Source of the DNA: Lumnitzera littorea | Lineage: Eukaryota > Streptophyta > Magnoliopsida > Myrtales > Combretaceae | NCBI GenBank assembly: GCA_024138015.1 | Contig: JAMXBB010000007.1 | Span: forward strand, 65,416,403 to 65,480,402 | DNA: 64,000 nt | Direction of reading: 5' to 3' | Shown: in pieces, positions 24,370 to 35,610 of the stretch | How the letters are laid out: every line of letters begins with the position of its first letter | Position numbering within the stretch: position 1 is the first letter of the stretch | Made by a program: the position numbers and the translations under genes | The notes under the pieces: generated by a model | What the model was told of the DNA's origin: nothing | What the model saw: the letters and a program-made list of their open reading frames with translations, nothing else | Databases searched by the model: none

Positions 24370-25350
24370 TAGCCTCTGATGCCTCCTTCTTCTCTGTCTC
24401 TTTGCTCTTAATGCCCAATTGATTAGCTTATCCAGAGAGTTGAATGGCTACAATTCAACTATGTCAGCAATATCATCTCAGAGTCCACTCAAGAACTTAG
24501 CAATGGTGTGGTCCTGTGGCTCGGCAATCTCACATCTTGTCATTAAGGTCTCAAACTCTTACAAATACTCTCCAACAGTATTTCGACCTTGTCTCAGGTG
24601 TTGGACTGCATGGAGCATCTCTTGCTTGAAGTAGGTCAGCATAAAGCATCGATTCGTCAATTGCTTCATAAGCCTCTAAGTTTTGATTGGCTCCTTTCCT
24701 TCAGCATCTTGCTTGTCAACTAACTTATCAAACCAAAGACTCGCATATTTAACAAGGGATAAAGAAGCTAGCTTAACCTTTGTTCGATCATCACACTTGT
24801 GGTACTCGAAAAACTTCTTAACTCAGGGAACCCAGTTAAGGAACTCTTCAGTTGGCTACTTTCATTGAAGGTCAGAAACTTAAGCTTTATATTATCAAGT
24901 CCTTGGCTAGGTGCTCAGGGTACATCCCTTGCATTCCATGCTAGTTGATTCACCTCGGATTAGCCACTTCTATTGGAGATCTTCTCGACCATATACCTTC
25001 TTGACTTTAGCTCTCTTCTTTGGGCTTTTTGATTTGCTTTGGAGTCAACACTCCTTTCATTTCTTCTTCTCGGCATAGGTTGGTTTTCTGTCCTTCTCGG
25101 CTCGATAGCTCTTCTCGATTGTCGCTCATCGTTAACAAGTTCATTGGAACCACTTCTACTGGAGGGTGTTTGCTCCCCTCTTTCTTCACGGCCATCACGT
25201 CTGCGACCTTTAACTAATCCCATGAGTTCTTGGATAGAGTCAATGAGATTTTGAATTTGATATTCTAAGTTATCAACACATCGTCTCAAACTTCCGCGAG
25301 GACTATCGCTAGTGTTGTTGATACTAAGGTTATCAAAATCAAGATTCTAC
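24370..25350 (-). pseudogene. gag of Ty3/gypsy element
   Basis: The N-terminal part (about 25350-24960) is polar and basic, with an early coiled-coil segment (NLEYQIQNLIDSIQELMG) and an arginine-rich tail; it reads open upstream of the ATG at 25289, so the true start is unsure. From about 24870 to 24400, with at least one frameshift and several stops, comes the retrotransposon gag capsid domain: EFFEYHKCDD, KLASLSLVKYASLWFDKL, LRQGRNTVGEYL and PQDHTIAKFLSG are recognisable in order. This is the particle core protein that packages element RNA. Not functional here. Confidence 0.82.
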
Positions 25351-26376
25351 TTAAAATTGTTAGAGGGTTTGTAAAATGAGAACGTAGAATCGAAACGTAG
25401 AAACATAGGTTTTTACAACTTATGTAAAATAGTTTTAAAAAATTATTGATATACTTATAGTAGTTATTCAAAACTTGAAATATGTGATGGAAATAAAAAG
25501 AATGAAGAAATTAAGTTTTTATTTCCATAAAAATTCTTAATATATAATCTAACATGTGCAAAAAAAGGACAAATAGAGTTGAAACTAAACTTTTATTCGT
25601 TTTTTTCTTAAAAAAAATGTAAATTAAAAAGAACTAAACATTTCAGTTCATTTTAAGTTATTGAAAATATAAAATAAAATATATAATTTTCTCTATAAAC
25701 TTTGTTATTGGAGCTGAAACTTGGATAAAAACTATGAATATAAAATAAAAGATTGAAGAGAGAGAAAGAAAGAGGTAAACAATTGAAATATGATAGGATA
25801 GATGTTATAATGTCTTAATAGTTGATAGCTTGTAAAAGGTTAGTTGTATTTTTTTCTTGTTAATTTTTTAGTCCATTCAGCTCAGATATGTAGAATCACT
25901 AAACTCGGTTAAAAACGTAAGTTTCTACCAAGTTTATATATAAACTTAGTTAAAAATGAAAGTTTTTATACAAAAAAAAAAAAATTTCTACATTCGAGTT
26001 AACTCAGAAGAGCTACTTAAAATCATAAATATGTAAAATTGTATGGGTAAAATCGCAATTTTGACAACTATGGTTGACACTATCCATCGACATTCTTTTT
26101 CATATAGTAATTTTCTAAAAAATTGAACAAACAACAAAACATAATTACAATAACCCAAAAACAACCACTACTCGACTTCTGCAACAAACACTACTGACAA
26201 ACACTTCTACAACAACTAGAATCAACTATTGAAATTAATGTTACTAAACTCAACTACAGCACAATATCATGACTACTAAAAACACGAACAACACATTAAC
26301 TACAGAATGATGATTATCAGAAATGTTCAAACTAAGAATCAACTTTGAAGGACATTAGTACGCTTGTCTCCCTAAA
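25351..26376 (-). other. leader region of Ty3/gypsy element
   Basis: About 1 kb of AT-rich sequence between primer site and gag with no coding signal. It would be the untranslated leader. Asparagine/threonine-rich short frames are compositional only. Confidence 0.5.
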
Positions 26377-26387
26377 GCTCTGATACC
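26377..26387 (-). other. primer-binding site of Ty3/gypsy element
   Basis: Minus-strand GGTATCAGAGC, four bases after the LTR end. It matches the initiator-methionine tRNA-type primer site of many plant LTR elements. Confidence 0.8.
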
Positions 26388-26391
26388 TAGA

Positions 26392-27345
26392 TGATATGAA
26401 TGAAACACGACAGCGGATCTTAGAAGGAAGATGATGTAATATGGGTTTGAGTGAGAATAAGAACAGGGGAGTTTTAAGTATGAACGTAGATAGATATCAT
26501 GTACTAAGAGACAAACACAATCAGGGGTTTGAATTCAAAATAGAGTTTGATACAACTTATGAATACTAAATGTTGCTTGGGATTCAAATGAGGTTAGATG
26601 CAACTCACTAGTTAGCTCAAATGAGGGTTCACCACAATCATAAGGTCAAGATTGATAAGAATGTGGGAGAGTTTAATCAATACTCAATAATCCAATAAAT
26701 GCTAGCTTAAGTGTAGCCTTGCTCAAAAGAGGAAAGTTTTACTCTATATAGGAATATTCTTCACTATGTCTCTATACTATCTATTCTGTTTATGATTATA
26801 AATGTTGCTGTTTATGATTATAAATGTTGCTATTTATAGCAAGTCCTAAACCTTAGTGGTAAAACTATAAATAATGTACGAGGCCTTAAACCTTACAGAA
26901 TTGGGCTGATAAATAAAATAAAGAAAAACATCTATAAGACTACAAAACTGTATGTTTAATAAAAGTCGGAATCTAGTCACTTGGCCTGTCTTAGAAGGAA
27001 TAGGATTCGAATTAGGTGGGGTCGATAGTTGGATATCTAGGTCTGAGGAGGAGCTTCTGAAGTCTCGTAGTACTTGGTTGAGATACTAAAAAGGTCGGCC
27101 TATAATTACTGAGTGATAGAATTAGTCGGCACTAATCTCTTGGTGCCGTGTCGAGTAGACTTTAGCCTTAAGTCTTTAGTCATGTGGTCTTTTGGCTTCT
27201 CAACAGATGACAAACTTGGTGCCAAGTGTCTCCTTTTCTTTCCCTTAGTCTTCTATTATTAGATTAGCTTCAGCAAAACTTAATTGGTTTGGGCATAGGA
27301 TTAGTCGACCTCGGCTTGGATATGGTCGGAGGCTGATTCTCATCA
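26392..27345 (-). repeat. 5' LTR of Ty3/gypsy element
   Basis: Starts TGATGAGAATC and ends ATCA on the minus strand. Compared with the other LTR it has an extra 22-bp tandem copy (26786-26829, ctgtttatgattataaatgttg repeated). Without that copy and the nine terminal bases, the two LTRs are nearly equal in length. Confidence 0.88.
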
Positions 27346-27350
27346 ATATC
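27346..27350. repeat. target-site duplication, right copy (ATATC)
   Basis: atatc immediately after the LTR, identical to 22579-22583. Confidence 0.85.
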
Positions 27351-28305
27351 TCTCAAATCTCTCCTAGCAATTTTACCCTATTTAGAGCATATCTCTACAT
27401 ATTTTCTAGCGATTAACTTAGCTTATACCAAAGTTTTTACGAGTTTATAGAAAGCCTTATGTAGCTAAGCTAGTGGGGCCCTCTAATGCTTAAGTTAGTA
27501 AAGGAAGGAGAATATGTGTTTGAAGAGAATTAAGTGAGAGTTCTAAGAGTTGGATCCTTTGTATCTTTGGCTCTATGACCTACTTGTAAGGCATGGAGTT
27601 TACTTGCTAGAGATACGTAGCTAGCTAGGATTGGCTCATACATAATTAGTGTAGGTCATGTGTACGCAGCATAAGGTAGGAATAGTTGGTCAAATCGTTC
27701 AACTAAATGCGACCTACCTTACCGATTGGTAAACCTTGGGAAAGGTAGTTGTTACACATGTATGCGGATGGATGTCGCATTTATAGTGGCTAATTACAAA
27801 GGTTGTACCAAGAATGTCAAGGGACATTTAATGAGGAGAGAGAGAGTATGAGCGATAGAGGTGCCAAAGGCCTTGAGCTATGCTTAAGCACCTAGTATGT
27901 GTTTGAGGGGTTGGGAATGGTATTGTATGATAAGCTTGGATTTGCATGGCCCAAAGATGGTAGAGTCCTCAAGCCCTCAGGAGTGAGGTACATAAAGGAC
28001 ACTAGCTAAAGTCTCTAGAACCCGAAGAGGTCGAGGTAGAAAGGTACTCAAGATAGGCTTGAGTAGGCTATGTTGGTACTAGGTAGACTAAATAAAATGC
28101 TTCACTAAGTAGAGTCTGAGGGGGCATGCTTGAGCGACCTAAGCAGGATGCTTGACTTAGGCTGGAGTGGGCCTATGAAGGGGAGTCAAGCAATCCAACT
28201 ACTGAAGGGAAATGAGCTCTTAGGCCTGAGGTAGCACTTGGGGGTGCTTGAGTAAGTAAAAATACTTAGGTTTGGGCCGTTAGAACACCGAGGTGGCCTA
28301 TCAAC
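27351..28305 (+). repeat. dispersed repeat family C, copy 2
   Basis: From about 27468 it aligns with 1486-2270 in the same orientation; similarity ends at ggcctatcaaca in both. Non-coding. The segment 27351-27467 before it shows no match that I can see. The gypsy element at 22584-27345 sits directly against it. Confidence 0.6.
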
Positions 28306-28364
28306 AAAATCTTACAAAGTTATCTCAATGCTAATCAAAATATTTATTAATAGGTATGAACATA

Positions 28365-28398
<34 letters not shown>

Positions 28399-28617
28399 GT
28401 TTTCATTAATATATCTACCATATAATATTACAAGGTTTCGATGTTTAGCTTTAAATAAACCCATATTAATGACATATATCTATAGGTAAATATATAGAGA
28501 AGTTTATATGTATATATGCATAGTTTATAGATATTTGTGTGAACGCGTATCTATAGTTACTTTTAACATAAAACATACATGTATATAAGGGTCACCTTCA
28601 TATATATTTGCTTGTTT
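28306..28617. other. AT-rich spacer with (TA)n microsatellite
   Basis: Unassigned spacer. A TA dinucleotide run of about 27 bp spans 28369-28395. Confidence 0.7.
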
Positions 28618-28908
28618 TGAAGGATTTATTGAAGTTGGAGTAAAGTTTGATTATAGTCTTAAATCTTCGCAAGAAAAGCAAAGAAAGACTCTCGAATAGA
28701 ATAGCGATACTTGACTGCATGAAAATGTCTATTAAAATTACAAGACTTGAACAAACTAAATATATATACTAAACGTTCTAACAAACTAATCAATAGCTAA
28801 CTAATCTAGCATAGCTCTAACTATACAATTTGATCTATGTGTACTAATGACATGTAAAACTTTAGCTGCTAGTTGTATACAACTTTCATAACTTAATAAC
28901 TCTAACCA
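28618..28908 (-). repeat. 3' LTR of Ty1/copia element
   Basis: Aligns along its full length with 33291-33591. Its minus-strand start reads TGGTTAGAG, against TGTTAGAG in the other copy. Confidence 0.92.
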
Positions 28909-28927
28909 TTCCCTCCCCCTACCCCCC
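28909..28927 (-). other. polypurine tract of Ty1/copia element
   Basis: Minus-strand GGGGGGTAGGGGGAGGGAA ends exactly at the 3' LTR start; it is the plus-strand primer. Confidence 0.85.
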
Positions 28928-29029
28928 GACACCTCTGCTCCTTCCTTTCAAGTTAAAGTTTCTTGAAGCCCTCACTTTCATCTTAACAACAAAAGCTAAG
29001 CTTTAGATAGAGACTTTGTATAGAGATCT

Positions 29030-32000
29030 ACTGATTTGTGCTTCGATGGTACAAACTATGTGTAGAGGAGCCTTAAAGAAATATGATGTCACATCAAATG
29101 GACATCAATGTCTATATGCTTCCTCTAAGCATGGAGACATGAGTTATTAGCAATGAGGAGAGTAGACTTGTTATCACACTTCAATGGAATTGGAAGCTCC
29201 ACAGAAACTTGTAAATCCCTCAAAATATACGAAGTCTACATCACTTCTCAAGTAGTTGCAGCTAGACTCCTATATTTAGCCTCATTAGAAGAAGTTAATA
29301 TGGTGTTTTGCTTCTTGGTTTTCCAAGAAACCAATGCAGAACCTACCATAATATAGTAGCTACTAATGGATTTTCTCTCTAAGCAATTAGTCGCCTCATT
29401 AGAGTCAGAAAATGTATGTAGGGAAAAATCATTATGAGATGAATAAAATAAACTAGAAGAAAGATAGCCCTGAGATATCATAGCACATGCAAAGCAACTT
29501 GCATATGAATGTCTCATGGCTTAGATAAAAATCTACTAAGAGCATGAATCGTGAAACTAATATTAAGGTAAGTAAGGTTGCTATTAGACAATTTTCCAAT
29601 AAGCCTTAAAAAAGAGGAAGCATTTGTTAGCAAAGTGCTAGATTCATCAACCTTAAAATTACTTGATAAGGAGTGTGCATTGGTTTAGTTGCAGTCTAGC
29701 CAACCTCATCTAATATCTCAACAATAAACTTCATTTGGTTGATAAAATAGCCTTCATCAGTCCTATATAGTTTAATACCCAAAAAATATCAAGCCAATCC
29801 TAAATCTTTGATTGTGAATTTGGCTACCATTTGTTGTTTTAAGAGTTGAATCAAGTAAGTACTAGACCTTGTGATCAAAATGTCAACAACAGAGACAAGA
29901 CAAGCCGTAAAGTCAGCAGCATCAATAAATGTGAACAGGGATGTATCATGTGATGATTGAACATATTCGAGAGAAACTAGGAATTTAATTATCTTAATAT
30001 TCTACTGTCTTGATGGTTGATGCAAACCATAAAGAGACCTTTTAAATGACATACTTGATTAGGATGTGGAGTGGAATAGCCTTTGGGAGGAACCATGTAA
30101 ATCTCTTCATCAAGAAAGTCATGTAAGAATGCATCATTTATATCTACTTGATGAATAGGCTAAGATTTTGCAATAGTGGTAACAATTATAATTCTTACGA
30201 TATTTAGCTTTGCAATAGGTGAGAATGTATCATTGAAGTCTTCCCCTTCTACTTGTGTAAAGCCCTTATCAACTAAACTAGCTTTATAAAGCTCTATACT
30301 TCCATCAGGATGATATTTGACCTTGAAAATCCATTTGTACCCAATGGCTTTTTTGTCATTTAGTAAGTTACAAAGTTGCCAAGTTTCATTAGCTTCTAAA
30401 GCATGTAACTCTTTATTCATAACATTAACCCACTCCTTAGTTTTAACTACTAGAGAGCAAGTTTTTGGCTCTTTTACAGCTAACACATTAGCCAGAGAAA
30501 TAGAGAATTCAGTAGGATATTGGTTAATTGTGTCAACAATAAATAAAGGATAGGTAGTAGGGTGAGGAACAGGCGAAACATGTAGTGATTCAACAAAAGC
30601 AGCATCATAAACATGAATTAAATGTACATAATCCTTAAGCCAAAGTGGAGCATGTCTATTCCTAAATGACCTATGAAGAACAGGCTGATAAGAAATTGAT
30701 TCGTCATGACTGCTATGAAAATAATGGAACGAGATTGATGATCATGACCAGAAACTGGCTTAAATCTGAATTCAACAGAGCTATCCTTAAAAGGAAACAT
30801 TCCTTAAAAAAAACACTACATCCCTAGATACAAAAATATGCTTAGTAGCAAGATTGTAAACTCTATAACCTTTTTGGTCACCAACATAGCCTATGAACAC
30901 ACATGGAGCACTTTTTGGTGCCATTTTATTAGATTTGGCAACTAAGCAAGCTACATAGGATAGATAACCCATCACTCAAAGCTTATCATAAGATGGTGTC
31001 TTATGATATAACAATTCAAATGGTGTTTTCCATCATATGATTCTTAATGGCTTAAGATTAACAAAAAATGTGGTTGTGAGTATACATTCTCCCCAAAAAT
31101 ATTTGGGCAAGTTAGCATGTAATCTCAAAGTTCTTGTAATTTTTAACAAATTCCTATTTTTTCATTCTACCTTACCATTTTGTTGGGTTGTATATACAAG
31201 GTATAGTTCTTTCATGTATAATCCTTAAGTTAGAAAATAGCTCTTTGTACTCTCTCAAAAAAATTCTCCTCCATTATCAATTCTAACCACTTTAGGAACA
31301 ATTTGAAATCGATTATGCACATATCAAAAAAATCTATTAAGTGTAGAGTACACTTGTGACTTTTGTTGTATTAAGAAAGTTCAAGTGGCTCTACTAAAAT
31401 CATCAACTATAATAATGAAGAATTTAGCGCTACAAATAAATGGAACATGATAAGGACCTTATACATCAAAATATAAATGCTCAAATGCAAATTTAAAAGA
31501 ACTACTACTAAGAGGAAATGAAATTTGATGGAATTTAGCTTCGAAACAAGCTTGACAATGGAAGGTTTTAAGGTTCAAGTTTTTACAAATGTCTAGGTGC
31601 TGCAGTGAACTGGTAGAAACATGTTCGTAAATGCATTAGTTGAAACATATCTGAATTACACTGATGTGTAGGAGGAGAAACTAGAGAACAATAAGAGTAA
31701 GAATTCATACTATTGGTTTTAGAATCAAGTACATATAATCTATTAGCTACCCTTGTTGTTGCCACCGTACCTAAAATTTACAAGAGTTATGATAAAAAAT
31801 AGCTTGTAATGAATGGTTACCGACAAGTTTGTGAACTAAAAGTAAACTATAAGCAAATTGTGGAACTAATTGGACATTCAAAATGACCAATGAAGGAGTT
31901 ATTCTAGCTTTGCCAATAAAAATAACAATTATTATAGTTTTATTTGGTACTTTTACAAAGGTTAAATGAGTTAAGTTTAATATCATGAAATAACTCCTAG

Positions 32001-32344
32001 AAAGGAGTTATGTGATTGGACGCTCCTGTATCAACTATCCAAAGAGCTAATGACTTACTAACTGCATTTAAACACAAAGGATTAGGATTATTGGACATAT
32101 CTACATGCATCATATTAGCTACTACACAATCAGAATTCTCACCATTGTCCTTCATAATCTAGCACATCTCATTGCACCAATCTTGGATAAACTGTATATC
32201 AAACCTTTTCCCTACATCAATGCTTTCACATGAATAGTCATCAAATGGAGTATTAAGTATAGTTTGTGCATTATTAGCCTAAATTGGTTGTTTGCCTTTA
32301 CCATTGTTCTTTTTCCTTTTGAACTAATCAGTGTAGCCAAACAA
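29030..32344 (-). pseudogene. pol of Ty1/copia element (protease, integrase, RT, RNase H)
   Basis: Minus-strand polyprotein remnant, domains in order. Protease: WIVDTGASNHIT, with the DTGA loop intact at 32021-32032. Integrase core: HLYFDV (first Asp, followed by a stop), VRIDNGGEF (second Asp at 31276-31278) and QQNGKVE (Glu near 31162), so all three catalytic positions survive although stops separate them. Reverse transcriptase N-part open at 30486-30160 (GYKWIFKVKYHPDGSIE ... FTQVEGEDFNDTFSPIAKL), then VDINDAFLHDFLDEEIYMVP. The YVDD active site has become SVVD at 29882-29893. RNase H at 29517-29248 (ALVSWKTKKQNTI ... SSNEAKY), then LKCDNKST. Not able to encode an active enzyme. Confidence 0.88.
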
Positions 32345-33196
32345 CTAGAAGCAACTGTTAATCGAGTGTCCATCAGCTTTGCCATATTTACACAGAAGCT
32401 CCTTTTTAAATTTCTTCTTATGGAAAGAGCTTGTGTTATTCACATTACTAACAAAATTGGTCCTAGCAAAACTAAAGGTTGCAACTTCTAGATCAGAACT
32501 CAACACTCTTGTTACTTGCCTTTGCTTTTTTACCTTTTGTACAAGGTAGAAAGCACAATTGATTGATGGTAAAAGCTCCATTGGGAATATTTGGTTTCTT
32601 ACACTTTCATACCCTTCATTTAAACCCATTAAGAACTGCACTAGCTTATTATTGAACTCAAATTCAATCATTTTCTCCTTATACCCATACGTGCAATAAT
32701 ACAACCTTTTGTAGTCACATATTGGAGTAGAATGAATCTCATGTAGCTCATCTCAACAATGTTTCAATTTATTAAAATATACACTAACTGGCTAGTTGTT
32801 TTGTTTCAGATTCATGATCTCGTGTTGGATTTGGAATATCAAAGGTCCATTTCCAACACTACTCTGCTCTTCCAACTCTGACCACAATTTTGTAGCAAAC
32901 TTAGTGTATAGAAAATTTTGTGCTAAATCACTACTTATTGAATTGAGTAGCCAACACCTAACCATGTAATCTAACCTAATCCATTTCACTAAATTTGGAG
33001 AATTATTAGCTGGTCATATAATCGAGCCATCTATGAATCCTAATTCCATTTTTGCACCAAGACCTAACCTAATAGATTTGCTCTATGAAATATAATTGGA
33101 TCCATTAAACAACAGATTTCCAGTTGTCATGCCAGGATTATCAGATCCAAACAAGCAATATGGATCGCTAATTGTAAGTTCCAATTGATTGTTCAT
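32345..33196 (-). pseudogene. gag of Ty1/copia element
   Basis: An ATG at 33196 begins a protein starting MNNQLELTI. An early FNGSNYIS motif, usual near the start of copia gag, is followed by a stop. UBN2-type capsid segments follow: RLDYMVRCWLLNSIS (open 32989-32792) and LVQFLMGLNEGYESVRNQI (open 32704-32345). A CCHC zinc knuckle near 32350-32391 (CKYGKADGHSINSC) has glycine in place of its second cysteine. At least two stops break the frame. This is a capsid/nucleocapsid remnant. Confidence 0.85.
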
Positions 33197-33278
33197 CTTC
33201 CTTATTCAATCTAAACAAACTATAACTAAACAGAAAGAAATTCAAGCGTCTAATTGATTGCCGTAATACCCGGCGTTT

Positions 33279-33290
33279 GCTCTGATGCCA
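33279..33290 (-). other. primer-binding site of Ty1/copia element
   Basis: Minus-strand TGGCATCAGAGC follows the 5' LTR without a gap; it differs at one position from the common initiator-methionine tRNA site. Confidence 0.85.
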
Positions 33291-33591
33291 TGAAGGAATT
33301 GCTGAAGTTAGAGTAGAGTTTGTTTACAGTCGTGATCCTCCACAAGAAAAGCAGAAAAAGACTCATGAATAGAATAGCGATGCTCAACTGAATGAAAATG
33401 TCTGTTAATTAAATTACAGGACTTGAACAAACTAATTATATATACAAAACATTCTAACAAACTAACAAACTAACTGATAGCTAACTAATCCAGCATAGGT
33501 CCAGCTGTATAATTTGATCCACGTGTACTGATGACGTGTGACACTTCAGCTGCCAGCTATACACAACCTGCATAACCTGATAACTCTAACA
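33291..33591 (-). repeat. 5' LTR of Ty1/copia element
   Basis: 301 bp, TG...CA on the minus strand (TGTTAGAGTTATC at 33591, CCTTCA at 33291). Diverged visibly from the 3' LTR, indicating an old insertion. Confidence 0.92.
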
Positions 33592-35530
33592 TATTAGCAT
33601 TAATATAAGGTATATATATGTATTCGTCATATAAAAACTTATGTCACCGTTCCATAGGATGCTGGCACAAGAAGCTTTTATTTATACTATATACCTATCT
33701 TGTGTATGTATATATATTTATATATATGCATATATATACTATAGGTTATATTGCAGGATTATATCTTACGTAACATTTTATAGATTTGACCAAGAATTAC
33801 ATAAGATAAACTATTGAGTTTGTATTGAAATGAAAATTTCATTCATAAAGTCACATTCAAGTTTCGAAAAACCATCGTAACATAACATTTTCATAGACTA
33901 TAAGTTCTCTATTTATTATATACTTATCCAAAATTAATCATACCTGTACCATTGATCTTATAGGAACATGATAAAATAAAATATGGGTTCAATTTTTTAT
34001 TTCAGAAACGGCCACTTTAACCTCGCTTGTATCTTAGCCCTGTAGTGCAAAAAATACACCATTTCTATAATATAACGAGTTACATTTAAGCGCGAATCAC
34101 AACATGGCCTGCTAGATTATTCATCAACTATGCGTGCCTATACAGCTATACTATCCATAATTTGCATTTATATTAGACTTTCAGCGTTAAAATATCTTAA
34201 TAATCATGTATTTTCTTTTCCTACCGAACCTGACCAACAGTAATTACTACCAGCGGATCACTTTTTAATTGACAGAAAAAATAATTAACATCAATATTAT
34301 GGATTTTTCTAATTATGAATTAAGTTATTTGACATGTTTGTAGAAGTAATAGCATACGGTGACACCAATTAATTTTTTACCAATATTACAAAGTAAAAAT
34401 GAGACTTACCTTTTTAATTATCTTTTTAAATCGATTCGGTTGATTTGCCTTTGTGGGTATGAGATTCGAGTATGAAGGTTATGTATGTGTCACGTATCTA
34501 ATTACGCTATACGTAACTAGAGAAATAATTTGAATGATTTATACAGTATGACTATGGGACAAGTGTAGGGAGGAGTGTAGGTGAACTCAATAAAGCTTTA
34601 ACACTTATGATAACAGGTAGAAGAGCTAAGAGGTATCAAACCTTACGGTAAATGAAGACTGGGATAGTGTTCTTGAAATATCCGAGTGTTTGATCCCTTA
34701 GGATAAGAATTCGATAGAATAATAACGTTCATATCAAGATCTCTTTAGTACATATATATGAAAGAGGGAGAGAGGTATTTATAAAGTATGACCATTTATC
34801 TTATTCGCCGGATTGTGATAATGATCAATTGTCAGAATTCTTTTTTTTTTTTTCTTAATGGACCTTAAGTGGACTTTCTTTATGAGCTTAAGTTCAATAA
34901 AGTCTTATTCTCTTATTTGAACCAAGTTTGAGAAAGATTGAATTAGACGGACTGATCTAACGAACTTTATTTTAAACTTATTATACTAAATCTCTCATGA
35001 TTATTCAAATAATATATGGGCTTAGAAGTGGTTTTTCCGGATTGTACGGTGGCCAAAGAGAGGAAAGAGTCATAGAAAACCTTGTTAACTTCGATTGCTT
35101 TGGTTTTCTAATATTTCTCCTATTCATTCTCTGCTTGTTGGGTCTAAATAGGACAAAGGTGTTATGTGTCATATGTGTTAGGGGAAAAAGAATGCAACAA
35201 ATCCCACTTAGTTTATACGAACTTAATTTTATCCAAATTTCCTACGCTAGACTTAGGAAGGGTTTGGTTTCTTAGACTGTTATACTCCTGCTGTTGGTGG
35301 ATGAAATTCCATATGCTGGTCAGATTAGTTATTGTTTTAAGTGAGAGTCTAAGGTATGGTTTGGTGATATATAATTGATAGGATTAGATTATACAAAACT
35401 TTTTATCTAATATTTGATTCATAATTTAAGCTGGTTACTGAACAAAAAAAGATAATGTTCAAAATTTATTCCATCTAAAATATACTATAAAAGTTGATTC
35501 AAAACAAGAACACAAGTATTGAGAATATAT
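33592..35530. other. intergenic, AT-rich, no gene recognised
   Basis: Contains TA-rich runs (about 33606-33750) and a T run near 34842-34854. Open frames at 34997-35275 and 35166-35378 overlap one another, have no start context, motif or codon bias, and I do not regard them as genes. Probably single-copy flank of the MYB locus. Confidence 0.5.
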
Positions 35531-35531
35531 A

Positions 35532-35610
35532 TATAATTAAATAAATATTAAATAATATTTAAAATTTATGCTTTTAAAATAATATAAAAATATAATTAAA
35601 TAAATATTAG
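35532..35610. repeat. 59-bp direct repeat
   Basis: tataattaaataaatatta occurs at 35532 and again at 35591, period 59 bp, in an AT-only context. Confidence 0.7.

Larger units (their letters stand above)
22584..27345 (-). mobile_element. Ty3/gypsy element with gag and protease only, ATATC duplication
   Basis: Two directly repeated LTRs of about 924 and 954 bp flank 2.9 kb. On the minus strand the 5' LTR is the right one (starts TGATGAGAATC at 27345, ends ATCA at 26392), followed by a methionine-tRNA-type primer site, a long leader, gag, and an aspartic protease. Reverse transcriptase, RNase H and integrase are missing: the frame passes from just after protease into the left LTR, which lacks its first nine bases and any polypurine tract. 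A perfect 5-bp duplication shows a genuine insertion that later suffered an internal deletion. Many stops make it dead. Confidence 0.88.
28618..33591 (-). mobile_element. short-LTR Ty1/copia element, complete structure, inactive
   Basis: Direct LTRs of 291 bp (28618-28908) and 301 bp (33291-33591) flank 4.4 kb. On the minus strand the order is 5' LTR (TGTTAGAGTTATC...TTCA), primer site TGGCATCAGAGC, gag, protease, integrase, reverse transcriptase, RNase H, a G-rich polypurine tract and 3' LTR: the Ty1/copia order. Every domain is still recognisable but stops and frameshifts are frequent. The short LTRs suggest an Ale- or Ivana-type lineage (unproven). The flanking pentamers tgttt and tatta do not match, so no target duplication is seen. 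Confidence 0.92.

Noticed and set aside
34997..35378. Two overlapping small plus-strand frames (92 and 70 codons)
   Set aside because: Mutually overlapping in different frames, no start context, no domain, AT-rich intergenic DNA.
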